From Sacculina carcini (Eukaryota > Arthropoda > Thecostraca > Sacculinidae): a stretch of 64,000 bases of DNA. The first letter of the stretch is position 1, and each line of letters opens with the position of its first letter. The notes under the pieces are model-generated. The model ran no database searches, was not told the DNA's origin, and was given only the letters and a program-made list of their open reading frames with translations. Position numbers and translations under genes: made by a program. Shown piece by piece: positions 20,990 to 31,309 of the stretch. The stretch is taken from contig OU696583.1 in assembly GCA_916048095.2 (NCBI GenBank), positions 5,533,322 to 5,597,321 of the forward strand, given 5' to 3'.

Positions 20990-23131
20990 CTAAGAATCAC
21001 TATGTCGATTAGAATTATACACAACATAATCATTGAACCGCGCCGGACGCTGACTCTGTCGCTGTGGTCGCGCCTGCTGCTGACCGCTACTCGCCGGACC
21101 AGTCCCGGCAGTCCTCTCACCGTACACCATGACGGCAGGCTCGCCGTCGTCCGCCACGTCACCGCTCGCTTCGTCCAATGAGTTCGTGCCGCCACCGTTC
21201 TCCGTCTCCGCCCGTGGTCTGACATCACCCACGTGCCTGTTGATGCCTTCGACGGCCACAACAAGGTCTGACACGACACTTGTGACGGTACCCTTGCGAC
21301 CGACAGCATCACACCGATCTCCGCGCTGCCTCACCCAGACAGGATCGCCGACCTCATAATCGCAGCCACGAACAGATGTGCTGCGCCGTCGCGGGAGTTC
21401 ATCACGCATTCGCACCCTGTATCGATACACACCATCAACAGGTTTGCGACCGGCGTCATCGCTTGGCGTCAAATTGTGCAGCATCACAGCCTCTCTCACA
21501 CTGCACTGTTTCCTCGCAACAATGGTCTTTACTGTCCGATGCGACCTCTCCGCTATGCCGTTTCCTTCTGGGCGAAAGGCACACCGATATCGAATGTTCA
21601 CACCCCAACGTTCCATCGCCCGCACAAAAGCCTGTCCACGAAAAGATGTGTCGTTGTCCAGAATTATATCATTTGGGGGTCCACGCTCACTGAAAATGTC
21701 ATCGAAAATGTCCGCCACTTCATCGCTGCTGCGAGTGCGAACCTTGCGCCAGAGAGAAAACCTCGAAGGACCACAATCGATGACAGACACATACAACAAA
21801 TCACGCACATGCAAAAAATCTGCTGCCAGTCGGTGCCAGTTTTGATTCACGCTCAGATTCCCGTGTCTCCATTTCACTGCCGTCGGACAAATCGAATTGC
21901 AGATGTCACACGACCTCACAACCTCTGCGACTTCCCTCTTGCTGACATAAAGCTTTTTCCTCCGGCAAAAGTACCGCGTTCGGTGGATGCCCGGATGTCC
22001 GGCGTCGTGGTGAATCTGCCTGATGCGAGAACGCACGTCAGTCGGTTCAGCACCTGCGGCACACACTGCTTTGTCCTGTTTCAACCAGTGACCGGGCACA
22101 CGAGTCAGGCAATCTGCTTTATTCCTCTCAGACGCCACCTTCATTACTTCAACAGTCAAGTTGTACTCGTCCAACAATCCACCAATGATCTCTAGTCGGC
22201 GCCTGATCAACAACTCACTACAAGCAGTTGTCCTGACACGTTCTTTTGCCGTTAGAAGTCCTCTGAGCCATAAATGCACCATGGATGAATCTGTGAAAAG
22301 CCGAATTTTTCTAAATTTGAGCTTGATCGCCAGGCCAAGCCCCTTTATCACGGCTTCTAGCTCACTGAGGTTTATGTGGTGGCTGTCCCTTCTCAACCAG
22401 CAAGCATCTTCCACTGTCTCGCCATTTACCTCAACCAACGCACCAATGGCAATGTTGCTGGCGTCCACCCATACATTCGCCAAATCATCATCGATCTTCC
22501 ACACGCCTCTCACGGGATCGCTATGCTGCAGTTTCGACATCACCTCGTTCACATGACTATTGATTGCTGAGTCACAAATCGGTTCGTCCCAGCTGTTTGT
22601 CGCTTCGGATGCAAGTCGCTTGATGTACGAAGCGGCAACTCGCAACCAGCCACCGACAGGATAATGCGACACCAAAGTAATGCACAAAGAAAACACGACT
22701 CGTCTCGTGAGCTGTTGCGGACACTCACCCACAGCATTGTCCCTCTTGCACATCAACTTGCCAGACTCTGATGAAAACACGTGTAAGCCGAGCACACGTG
22801 TTCCGTCAGAGAGCTTTTGAATCTCCTTCGATTCAAGACCGTACTTGGCAAAGTGCTCCTTCACTGTTTCGGGTGACACAATATTTCCCTCAATGAGGAC
22901 ATCGTCAACATATGCCGATGTACCGCGTCTTATCTGGTCGTTTTGTGCCATCACCGAGTCAACCACCGTATGCATGATCATGGGCGCCTCACTCAACCCG
23001 AATCCAAGCCTGTTCAAGCAGTACAGCACACCATTGAACTTCACCGTCTGGAAAGGCCACAATGAACTGTCCACTGATATCTGCAGGTAGGCTGTCTTGA
23101 GGTCCATGATAAACACATTGTCTCCCTTCAT
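20990..23131 (-). CDS. pol: RT-RNase H-integrase part of element D
   Basis: A 713-codon open stretch. RT has IMDLKTAYLQI, FGLSEAPMIM and the catalytic AYVDDVLIEG; RNase H has VWVDASNIAIGALV and DCLTRVPGHW; the integrase zinc finger is HHDAGHPGIHRTRYF ... CDICNSI; the core has LAADFLHV, LDNDTSF and GNGIAERSHRT. It is strongly similar in domain order and motifs to pol of element A, so A and D are sister families. Confidence 0.85.
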   Translation of the reverse strand: MKGDNVFIMDLKTAYLQISVDSSLWPFQTVKFNGVLYCLNRLGFGLSEAPMIMHTVVDSVMAQNDQIRRGTSAYVDDVLIEGNIVSPETVKEHFAKYGLESKEIQKLSDGTRVLGLHVFSSESGKLMCKRDNAVGECPQQLTRRVVFSLCITLVSHYPVGGWLRVAASYIKRLASEATNSWDEPICDSAINSHVNEVMSKLQHSDPVRGVWKIDDDLANVWVDASNIAIGALVEVNGETVEDACWLRRDSHHINLSELEAVIKGLGLAIKLKFRKIRLFTDSSMVHLWLRGLLTAKERVRTTACSELLIRRRLEIIGGLLDEYNLTVEVMKVASERNKADCLTRVPGHWLKQDKAVCAAGAEPTDVRSRIRQIHHDAGHPGIHRTRYFCRRKKLYVSKREVAEVVRSCDICNSICPTAVKWRHGNLSVNQNWHRLAADFLHVRDLLYVSVIDCGPSRFSLWRKVRTRSSDEVADIFDDIFSERGPPNDIILDNDTSFRGQAFVRAMERWGVNIRYRCAFRPEGNGIAERSHRTVKTIVARKQCSVREAVMLHNLTPSDDAGRKPVDGVYRYRVRMRDELPRRRSTSVRGCDYEVGDPVWVRQRGDRCDAVGRKGTVTSVVSDLVVAVEGINRHVGDVRPRAETENGGGTNSLDEASGDVADDGEPAVMVYGERTAGTGPASSGQQQARPQRQSQRPARFNDYVVYNSNRHSDS

Positions 23132-24593
23132 CCGTCATTCCCTCAGCTTCTCATTGCATACGTCAGCATCTGCAGAACGAGTGTCAATGTGTTTATTTAA
23201 TTCTCGGAATTCAAGAACCGGTCTCACTTTGTTCTTGTTCTTTTGGGTCACTGACATCAGAGGAATTAAACAGCGAGCAGGCTCATGTACACTCTCATCA
23301 TAGGGAGTCAACCATTTGTTGCTGATCCACTCATTGATCTCTCTGTCAAATGCCTCCTTGGCGTGTTGCCTCACATGATATTGTGCAGTTTCGTTTGTCA
23401 AACGATGAGGCTCGTGGTCGTCAAGCCACTTCCACTTGCAAGTCCACATGTTTTTAACTGCATCAAACCGTGCCTCATGCCCAGGTTTTGACTCAATAAT
23501 ATCACCAGCCGCAGCACAGTATGCGGCCTTGGCACTCACTTGAAAAGGCACCCTACCGTCAGCTCTTAAACAAACACCCCCCAGCGCTGATATGGCGTTC
23601 ATTCCCAGAATCGCATCATATCCCATCGGCCTGTGCTGCACAACAAGGGCATTTACAACAACTGACTGCTCCTCGACACTCACACAACATTCACCAACAC
23701 CCTAACAGTCAAAGCTCATGCCACCCAGAGTATTCACATGAGTCGTTACTGGTGTTTATGTTTTACAAACACCACTCCACACAATACAGCGAGAACAACC
23801 GGTATCAACAAGCACACAAGGCTCACGTTCATCAATAAACACAGTGACTGAAGGAAGCGCCTCATTGCTCACTGAGGAGAGGGTGCTGGCGCTGACGAGC
23901 CCTCTCCTTCCTCGTTTCCCTGACAGTCCTTCGCCATGTGACCCAATTTGGAACAATTATAACATCGTATCCGATATTTCCATTTGGGGCACTCTCTACT
24001 CAAATGACTAGTCTGAATGCAAATATAGCATTTTCGAGGTGAAAGCGACCCGGCATTGGCGACTAGTCAGTTTGATGGGCTTTTTGTCGTTTGTAACACC
24101 ATGCGAGTTCTGCTCGTAATATCACTCAACGACAGAGACTCCGACACTGTGCTTGCACGAATACTGGTCGCCACGTGCTCGGGTAGGCCATTTACAAATG
24201 CACATATCAGCAGATTATCGGATACGCCACCGAATGAAACAGCGAGTTTTTTTCAAATCTGCTAAATATACGTCAGGCGACTCACCTTCTTGCAGACGAT
24301 GACTGGTGAACAGAGCGTATGCACGGAATCTGTCCACTCCAAACGCCGAGAAAAAAGCGCTGCGAGTCCCTTTCGCACAACGGCGAAGTTCATTCGGTAG
24401 TTGGGACCACACAACAAACGCGCCTTTTGAGAGACGTAGTGGCACTACGCTAATCACATCGACGCCTTTGAGCTGACACATTATCTCCGTGCGAGTCCAC
24501 CATTCCACAATGTCACTCTGACCCTCAAATTCTGGTATCACGTGAGCGTCCAAACCACATGAAGACTCCATTTTTCGGAAGGGCCGGTTAGCT

Positions 24594-24978
24594 TGTATTT
24601 GAATGTAAGCATGAAAAATAAAAAAGAACAAGAAAGCACAATTCCACACGATCACACCGCAACACAATGCACTAAATACTACTCTCTTCACCGAACAACA
24701 CTCTAAACCACCGCACACACACCACACTCTCACTTCACCAGTAACGCACTGCCCAACATGCACGAGCGACCGTTGAATCCGGGCGGATACCACCCGCGCA
24801 TGCATGCACTCATCGCTCGCGCTTGTGTGACGCAGCTACCTCCGCGCGAGTATACAACAACGTACACAAAATCACACTCCCACGTACGCACACAAATACA
24901 TATGCACGCACACACTATTATATATAGTACAAATACAATACAATGCAATATACAATAAACATAATATATATATATACA
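24594..24978 (-). repeat. 5' LTR of element D
   Basis: About 385 bp. It includes an expanded (TA)n stretch at its outer end and is followed on the minus strand by the 12-nt primer-site candidate and then the gag ATG at about 24568-24570. Confidence 0.82.
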
Positions 24979-25463
24979 CCAAGACTTTTTACGTCAGGCA
25001 GTATTTTCAGTTGGTTCACTTGTATATCCATAGAAGGGGTTTGCAATAGAAGGAATTGGGTTTTAGAGTGGTTAATAACAAGTGACCTAGGGGAAACCCA
25101 GGAATTGATGGCGTTGAATATGTTAGGAATATCGTTCTTGCGAAAAGCAGGTAAATATATTTGTATATCGTCGGCAAAGAGGTGATAAGATAGAGACATG
25201 GATTGGAGGAGAGGACAAATGGAGTACATGAAAATGTTGAACAAAATGGGACCGAGGTTAGATCCTTGAGGGACACCAGAAGTGATTGGATGTGAAGGAG
25301 ACTAATCGGAATCAATTTGTACAGAAAAGCTACGGTCGGATAGGTAAGAAATGAACAGTGAAAGAGCAGAATCAGATATACCAAATGAACGAAGATCCTG
25401 GATGAGGACAGAATGATCAACTAAATCAAAAGCTGAGGAAAGGTCGATTAAAATTAGGATAAT

Positions 25464-26612
25464 TGGAGCCTATTTTGCCAATTAATTAAATGCCTATTTT
25501 GTTAATTTTTCAAAAATATTGCCTATTCTATCCAAAAAATGATATAAATTAATATCGAAGGCTTTCAAGTAAATGAGTTTACAGATAAAAGTATACAGAG
25601 GTGATACAGCTGGGCTTGATTTCGCGTTCACATGACTGAGACCGGGTTGCATAGGCATGTATTAGCTATTCTGCATTGACGTTCATCTCCGGTATACTTC
25701 TCGGATGTATATCTAGGCGGGTTTATATGTTTGATCGCACTTAGAGAACAATTAATGTTGCTTCTGCTGAGTCGAAAACTATGGATCACGTGTCGACAGA
25801 GACAGAGTATTGTGTGTATAGCAATACACACTCGATGAATTCCTGCGTGCATTGTTGCTGAATTCGATCTTCTAGTCGTATGTGCGTGTGTTGTGTAAAT
25901 ACTTTACATAAATTATGTGAGGTTTATATATTGTATGTCTGCATGCCTTTGTCTGTATCTGTAATGTTTGTATATGCGCGGAGCTAGTGTGAACGAACGG
26001 GCTAGTAGAACTTTCAGAATGTGTCAAAATGATGTAGTCTTTTCCGATCAAATCAATGCAGCAATGTTTTGTGTTCATAAAGGCACATCTTTTGATATTA
26101 CTTCACGTGAAGTGATAAATAGCAGAAATTAAATTATTCTAGACACATTTACAGAGTTGGAGTCCACTATACACACTGTATACAGCATAAATCCAGTTCC
26201 TGGTGAAAATGGGCGTGATGCATAGGCGAGGATCAGAAACGCACTTGAGGTAAATGAAGATTTTGTGCAATTAAAAAAATTCTAAGGTCACTGATGGGAC
26301 AATCTTGGAGCTGTGCCTTATTCAGGTGCAACAATTATTCCAAACTTCAAATATGCTCCAATCAGGTTTGTAGACGTTGAAAGAACCTTTAACTCTTCAA
26401 GTATCTTTTGCACGATCGTGGAAACAATTTGACTTTTAAAACATTGAAATAATAGTTTTTATGTGTATAAACATTGGTTATTGTGTTAGCAAAGTAATTG
26501 ATCAATAATAATATTTGTCTCAGATTTAATAAATGCCTATATTTGCCTAATTTGTTGTTTTATCGTGCCTTTTTGCCTGCCTATTTTGTCATTTTATTGC
26601 CTAAATATCCGG
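25464..26612 (+). mobile_element. Decayed hAT transposon
   Basis: Both ends are packed with TGCCTATTTTG-like subterminal repeats (25475-25545 and 26530-26605). Near 26340-26420 the translation KYAPIRFVDVERTFNSS matches the C-terminal hAT dimerisation motif (VERSFS). Upstream, fragments such as VFSDQINAAMFCVHK read like an eroded transposase. No frame is intact and the terminal inverted repeats are not clear. It cuts off the 5' side of the neighbouring LINE. Confidence 0.55.
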
Positions 26613-26898
26613 TCTTCATTGATTATTCATAGACTCCCAATGTTGTGACGTGATAATAACACGAAGTGTTTCAACAAAAATACGTTTATATTTTCAACAA
26701 ACAAGTACTCATTCATGAAGAGTATTGATTTTCAACAGAAGCAAGCCTAATTTGGATCTGTCTCCGCCGCTTGTTCTGTGGTAAAGGTATCACCGAATTC
26801 TCATAGACGGTCCAAATGACTAGACAAGCCAAGGTAGACGAAATTGTGTCGGAATGAAAGACAAGCGTAGTCGATGTTCACTTCAGAGGAGCCGTTGC
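26613..26898. other. 3' flank of the cuticle-type gene
   Basis: Presumed 3' UTR and downstream flank of the minus-strand gene. The minus strand has AATATAAA at about 26687-26694, a possible variant polyadenylation signal. No other feature was seen. Confidence 0.4.
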
Positions 26899-27530
26899 TC
26901 AGTTGTACTTGGGAGGAGGAGCGTACGGTTCCGGCTTGTAGGGCTCCGGTTCCTTGTGCTTCTCCTGAGGTCCATGGTTGTACTCGAAGTAGTGCTCTCC
27001 TTGTCCTTGCTTGGAGTCACCCCAGCTGACCTATCGTCAGATCAATCCCATGTGTTGTGTCAAGCATGTGCTGCTAAAGTTCCCATATTGTCATGTAGTG
27101 AATTTGAAATCATGCTTTCTACGTCACGTTTGTTTGAGTTATGGTTGTTTTTGTATATACAAGGCACTGAAATGTGTATGAACAACATTGAATGTATTCA
27201 TTTTGCATTTAAATTTTATCATTTACAGGTTAATTATTTTATTGCATTTCCTAAAATTGTCCATTGTCAAGGGACAGCAAACAACCGATGCTCGTTGGAA
27301 ACTCTTGATTGAGCATGCGTCAAACCCGCTGCTACCTTCGCTCTGAAACGATGGTCCTTGTTCTGTTGGAAGTGACTGCGGTGGTGATGTTCGTTGCCTC
27401 GTCTGTAGCCATGTTCGTACTCCTCGGGAGCCTTGACGTTAGTGTACTGGAAGTAGCCTTTGCCGTAGCCTCCACCGTCTTGACACACCACCACCGTCAC
27501 CATGACTAGCAGTAGCACCAGGCACTTCAT
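26899..27530 (-). CDS. Secreted arthropod cuticle-type protein (host gene, 2 coding exons)
   Basis: Host gene. Exon 27336-27530 (65 codons) has the ATG at 27528-27530. Exon 26899-27030 (43 codons plus TGA) is joined across a 305-bp GT-AG intron (27031-27335) in phase 0. The 108-residue product has an N-terminal signal peptide (MKCLVLLLVMVTVVVC, cleavage about residue 16-18). It then has a Gly/Tyr segment, APEEYEHGYRRGNEHHH, a basic HRFRAKVSWGD block spanning the splice junction, GEHYFEYNHG and a Pro/Tyr/Lys-rich tail ending PPPKYN. The FxAKVxWGD...GEHYxxYNHG pattern is that of a family of small secreted proteins found across arthropods and assumed to be cuticular. The substrate is unknown; chitin binding is not shown. 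Both exons lack stops and the junction recreates the motif exactly, so the gene looks functional. Confidence 0.88.
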
Positions 27531-27538
27531 CACGCACG

Positions 27539-28073
27539 CTGCACGCACATACACGCACACACACACACACACACACACACGTCCAACATTGGTTATTCTA
27601 GCGGCTGACGAAATGACCTAGCGTTCAGAAAGAGCCGATTGTTTCTTCGTTGGGCGAATCGCAGATGATTTCATGCAGATGCTTGTTCCGGGTATTATTT
27701 TCGTTTCTCTTCTCATTATATGGGGTGATAGAGATATTCAATATTCAGACTGTAAATTAAAGTTATCCAAGAAATGAGAGATCATCGGGATTCCACTGGC
27801 TGATATGTACAAAGCGAATATGTTTTTCATTATTATTATTAATTACAGGCAAATGCAGTAGCATACGAAGAGTAAAAGTGTGGTTTTCTCTCTTAAAGGA
27901 GTAGTATTATTTTGAGATTGCTTATTGAAAAACAAATATGTCATTATTTTCGTGTCCGTTCAATCTGATAGTTGAAATATTTGTGTGTGATGCTTGTTCG
28001 CGTACTTCAAGTAGAAACAAGGTTATACACCACTGACCTTCAAGTGAAGACTATTCAACGAGGCGATCCTCAC
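27539..28073 (-). other. Probable 5'-UTR intron of the cuticle-type gene
   Basis: On the minus strand a consensus donor (ACG|GTGAGG) lies at 28073 and an acceptor (TGCAG|CG) at 27539, 8 nt before the ATG. The intron would be 535 bp and includes a (CA)n tract at 27556-27580. This is inferred from splice signals only. Confidence 0.5.
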
Positions 28074-28096
28074 CGTAACAGCTTCCTGCAAGAATG

Positions 28097-28130
28097 TGAA
28101 CCTCAGCTGGTCCGGTGACTCGGCTTATAA
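28097..28130 (-). promoter_or_regulatory. Probable core promoter of the cuticle-type gene (TATA plus initiator)
   Basis: On the minus strand CCTTATAAGCC (TATA core at 28125-28130) lies about 32 bp upstream of TTCACATT (+1 near 28097), normal TATA-to-start spacing. A splice donor follows 23 nt later. Together these fit a short noncoding first exon of 28074-28097. Confidence 0.5.
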
Positions 28131-28207
28131 GGCCCACTCGGGTGCAGCAGACACGCACGCACACTCCCATTTTACGTTATGAAAGACACAAACCATCACG
28201 GGCACAC

Positions 28208-28226
28208 GAACACACACACACACACA

Positions 28227-28314
<88 letters not shown>
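28208..28314. repeat. (CA)n microsatellite
   Basis: Almost uninterrupted CA dinucleotides, about 105 bp, with one T interruption near 28230. Confidence 0.97.
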
Positions 28315-28317
<3 letters not shown>

Positions 28318-28461
28318 CCGCACGTGTCTCTATGTTTCAGTCAAGCTCTTGTGTGCATGCATGTGAGTATGTGCGTGTGTGCACTGCGGGGTGGATGATT
28401 CGGAAATACTTTCACTCTCCGGGCACTTCCGAACATAAATTCATAGACTCACGCATACGCT

Positions 28462-28464
<3 letters not shown>

Positions 28465-28548
<84 letters not shown>
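28465..28548. repeat. (CA)n microsatellite
   Basis: Uninterrupted CA repeat of about 84 bp. The sequences on either side (28315-28464, 28549-28734) are unique, with nothing recognisable. Confidence 0.97.
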
Positions 28549-28734
28549 TTACATGAGTTTAGAATTTGATTTATATAAATGGATATACACAAAAATGGTC
28601 AAATATACGAAATGTTTGAGCACACGTTTAGAAGAGCGGCCCACCCGCCAAACACCTATAGGTCCGCCTTTGGTTATTTGATTTGTTTTTGCATTTGAAT
28701 TGCTGTAATTTAGCTTGAATTGAACAATCTATTG

Positions 28735-29041
28735 CAGTGATTCCAAACCGTTGCGCTGCCGCACCAAGGGGTGACGTGTGATCTTATGAGGGTGCCGCCG
28801 AAATTCAGGGGAAAATTGCATATTTGTATTTTATACCATTTTTTCTAATAGCAGGATCAGTGAAATACAATTTTCATATTTATGTATAAGGTGTTGTTAC
28901 ACCGACGCAAAATATCGAAATAAATAAAACATATATAAAAAGCAACGCAGATTTTAAATATGTTTTCCCTTATAAGGGCACCGGGAACTCTTGAAAGACT
29001 TGCCAATGGTGTCGCAAACTAGAAAAGGTTGGGAACCACTG
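28735..29041. mobile_element. 307-bp hAT MITE
   Basis: Terminal inverted repeats CAGTGATTCC and GGAACCACTG, flanked by the 8-bp duplication ATCTATTG (28727-28734) and ATATATTG (29042-29049), 7 of 8 identical. The interior is AT-rich with GGTGCCGCCG near the left end. The 8-bp duplication and CAGTG ends are those of hAT MITEs. Confidence 0.8.
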
Positions 29042-29141
29042 ATATATTGCATACAAACCATATATTCCCATTTAATTGATTCATTTGAATTATTCAAAAT
29101 ATGAGATACAGAGATATTCACTAATGTAAGACTACCTACAT

Positions 29142-29155
29142 AACACACACACACA

Positions 29156-29228
<73 letters not shown>
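29142..29228. repeat. (CA)n microsatellite
   Basis: CA repeat with one TA interruption. A shorter TG-rich tract follows at about 29385-29440. A 17-bp unit (CCACCACTGACACG-like) is repeated three to four times at 29530-29580. Confidence 0.95.
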
Positions 29229-29233
<5 letters not shown>

Positions 29234-29782
29234 GTGAGTGTTGGTGTCTGGAGTTTGTTTGACCTTGTTTTTATGTCGGGTCGGGTCAACATCGCAACCC
29301 ATCGATTTCCGTCGAATGTTGTGTAATCTCCGTTGCTGCTTCATACAGTATGTGCACACGCGCACATACACGACTGCCACACAAAGTGTGTATGTGTGTG
29401 CATGTGTGTGTGTACGTGTGGGTGTGTGTGTGTGTGTGCTTCACTTTCGTTCATGTGTCGGTAATTGTCACTTGAGAGTCAGTCACGCCGCTGTGTTGCT
29501 TAATGTCACGTGTGGGCTGCAGTAACTGTCGCCACCACTGACACGCCACCATTGACACGCCACCACTGACACGCCACCAATGTAGTCAGTTGTTACGTCT
29601 AGTTGATCTGAGTGTGACCGCCTATGAAATGGAAAGTATGCTCCATAGAGAAATAGTGATGTAATGTTCGTTGCGTGGAAGATGACGTCAGTGATTCTCG
29701 TATGATAAAAATATTTGTCTTCTGGTGGAAATGTCACTAGTATCAAAGCCACAAAGTCTGCGTTATAAAAGTTACTTTGAAA

Positions 29783-30111
29783 CAGTGGTGTTGCCAGGAG
29801 TTTCTTGGGGGGACTGAGGGGGGTAAGGATATATGATTGCGTGGGTTTGCGTGGGTCTAAGGAAAAAGTTGTGGGGACTAAGGAAAAAGTTGAGGGGGCT
29901 TGGCGACACATAAATAGCTACACTCGAACGCTGACTACATAATAATATAATAAGGACTGGGGCACACTGATTGAGTCCTCGAACTTGAACCAAAATGACA
30001 GGACTTCATTTACAGTGGTAAGAAATTGTAATGTCCATGATTATGATTTGGGGGGGGCTGGCATATTTTTGGGGTGTTTCATCCCCACAAGCCCCCTTGG
30101 CGCCGCCACTG
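29783..30111. mobile_element. CAGTGGCGGCGCC-type hAT MITE, copy 1
   Basis: Ends CAGTGGTGTTGCCAGG and GGCGCCGCCACTG. G-rich subterminal blocks (GGGGGG runs, AAGGAAAAAGTTG repeated) are shared with the copies downstream. The left flank CTTTGAAA (29775-29782) pairs with TTTTGAAA at 30621-30628 rather than with the sequence next to 30111. An outer element at 29783-30620 may therefore have been disrupted by later insertions. Confidence 0.7.
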
Positions 30112-30264
30112 TATTAAATAGAACGTTATCTTAAATAGAACGTTGGGTTCGTTATCCTAATTAGATCATTAAAGAGAACGTATGGACACCCTATGAAACA
30201 AACTCGAAATGTTCATGGTCAGGATTTGGGGGAGGCCCAGTGGTGGTGTATTTTGGGGCTTCAG

Positions 30265-30580
30265 CAGTGGCGGCGCCAAGGGGGAGGCTTGGGGGCTGAG
30301 GGTCTCCCAAAAATATGTCAAGATCACCCTAAGCCACCCCCCAAATCATAATCATGGACATTAAAAATTCTTACCACTGTGAACGAAGCCCTTCAATTAT
30401 GGTTCAAGTTCGAGGACTGAATCGGTGTGCTCCAGTTCCATATTATAATATTATGTTGTCAATGTTCGACTGTAGGTCATATTTCGCAGCTTCGCAAGTC
30501 AACATGTTTCGCAAGTCCCCATAACTTTTTACTTAGCCCCCCTCAGTCACCCCATCGGAAAAATCCTGGCGCCGCCACTG
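30265..30580. mobile_element. CAGTGGCGGCGCC-type hAT MITE, nested copy
   Basis: 316 bp with perfect CAGTGGCGGCGCC / GGCGCCGCCACTG ends and a perfect 8-bp duplication GGCTTCAG (30257-30264 and 30581-30588). It sits inside the right-hand end of another copy of the same family, whose terminus AGCGCTGCCACTG follows at 30608-30620. Confidence 0.85.
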
Positions 30581-30639
30581 GGCTTCAGCCCCCCAAGCCT
30601 CCCCCTTAGCGCTGCCACTGTTTTGAAACAGTTGAGAAT

Positions 30640-30947
30640 CAGTGGCGGCGCCAAGGGAGGGCTTGGGGGGCTGGAATCACCCAAAAATATGCCAAGCCCC
30701 CCAACAAATCATAATCATGGACATTAAAATTTCTTACCACTGTAAATGAAGTCCTGTGAGTTCGGTTCAAGTTCGAGGACTGAATCAGTGTGCCCCATTT
30801 CCTTATTATACTATTATGTAGTCAGCGTTCGAGTGTAGCTCTTCATGATTCGCCAAGCCCCCTCTACTTTTTTCTTAGCCCCCACCCCGACTTTTTACTT
30901 AGCCCCCCCTCAGCCCCCACATTGGAAAAATCCTGGCGCCTTCACTT
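30640..30947. mobile_element. CAGTGGCGGCGCC-type hAT MITE, copy 3
   Basis: About 308 bp with the same interior. Flanks TTGAGAAT (30632-30639) and TTGGGAAT (30948-30955) form an imperfect 8-bp duplication. Most similar to the nested copy at 30265-30580. The following stretch 30956-31290 is AT-rich with no feature recognised beyond repeated ATTCATATACCCAAA. Confidence 0.75.
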
Positions 30948-31309
30948 TTGGGAATATTAATTAGTGCGAAATAAACTTTCTAAATACAGATCTTACACAA
31001 ACAACAATGTATTTGTTTAAACATAAAACGTGAAGTAATTTATTGCTCTTTATTGTAATCATTTATAGTTTTGAACCCAAACATTTGTATTTGGGCTCAC
31101 GTCAAAATCCATTCATATACCCAAATAAAAATTATATAAACCCATAAATCCATAATAATGGGCCAAAAATCCATTCATATACCCAAACAAACACAAATAC
31201 ATATTCACATAAATATTTGGGTAAATGTAAATGCCAGTAAGATCGGTACTTCGGCTACAATATAAGGAGTATATCATCAGCTAATTCCACGGAAGTGTTA
31301 CTCTCGACA

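Larger units (their letters stand above)
20604..24978 (-). mobile_element. Ty3-like LTR retrotransposon D (relative of A), broken
   Basis: Minus-strand element of about 4.4 kb. LTRs are 24594-24978 (5') and 20604-20976 (3'), ending ATTCAAATACA. The 5' LTR start runs into a (TA)n stretch, so that border and the duplication are ambiguous. The polypurine tract is GAATCAGGGGGA. Parts: gag near 24215-24570, a protease with LVDTGCSRCIV near 23800, and RT-RNase H-integrase at 20990-23683. LTR divergence of about 4% indicates a moderately old copy with several breaks. The primer-site candidate AGCTAACCGGCC (24582-24593, minus) directly abuts the LTR. It is inserted in the LINE between LGV and YIDAS codons. 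Confidence 0.88.
15172..25463 (-). mobile_element. 5'-truncated CR1-like LINE holding two nested LTR elements
   Basis: Three minus-strand segments (24979-25463, 20173-20603, 15172-15454) form one LINE. The first has LIDLSSAFDLVDHS, SGVPQGSNLGPILFN and LFADDIQIYL; the second continues from LGV...YIDASLSFSSH; the third has SESSWSSKSFQYIAPRQFNKLP, the usual C-terminal motif, and ends in a (TTG)n tail at 15172-15185. The Ty3 element 15455-20172 and element D interrupt it. The 5' border at 25463 joins the hAT remnant. Frames are damaged in places. Confidence 0.8.

Noticed and set aside
28115-28560. Long Thr/His or Val/Cys open frames over the CA tracts
   Set aside because: They are translations of (CA)n/(TG)n microsatellites with no codon bias or conserved flanks.
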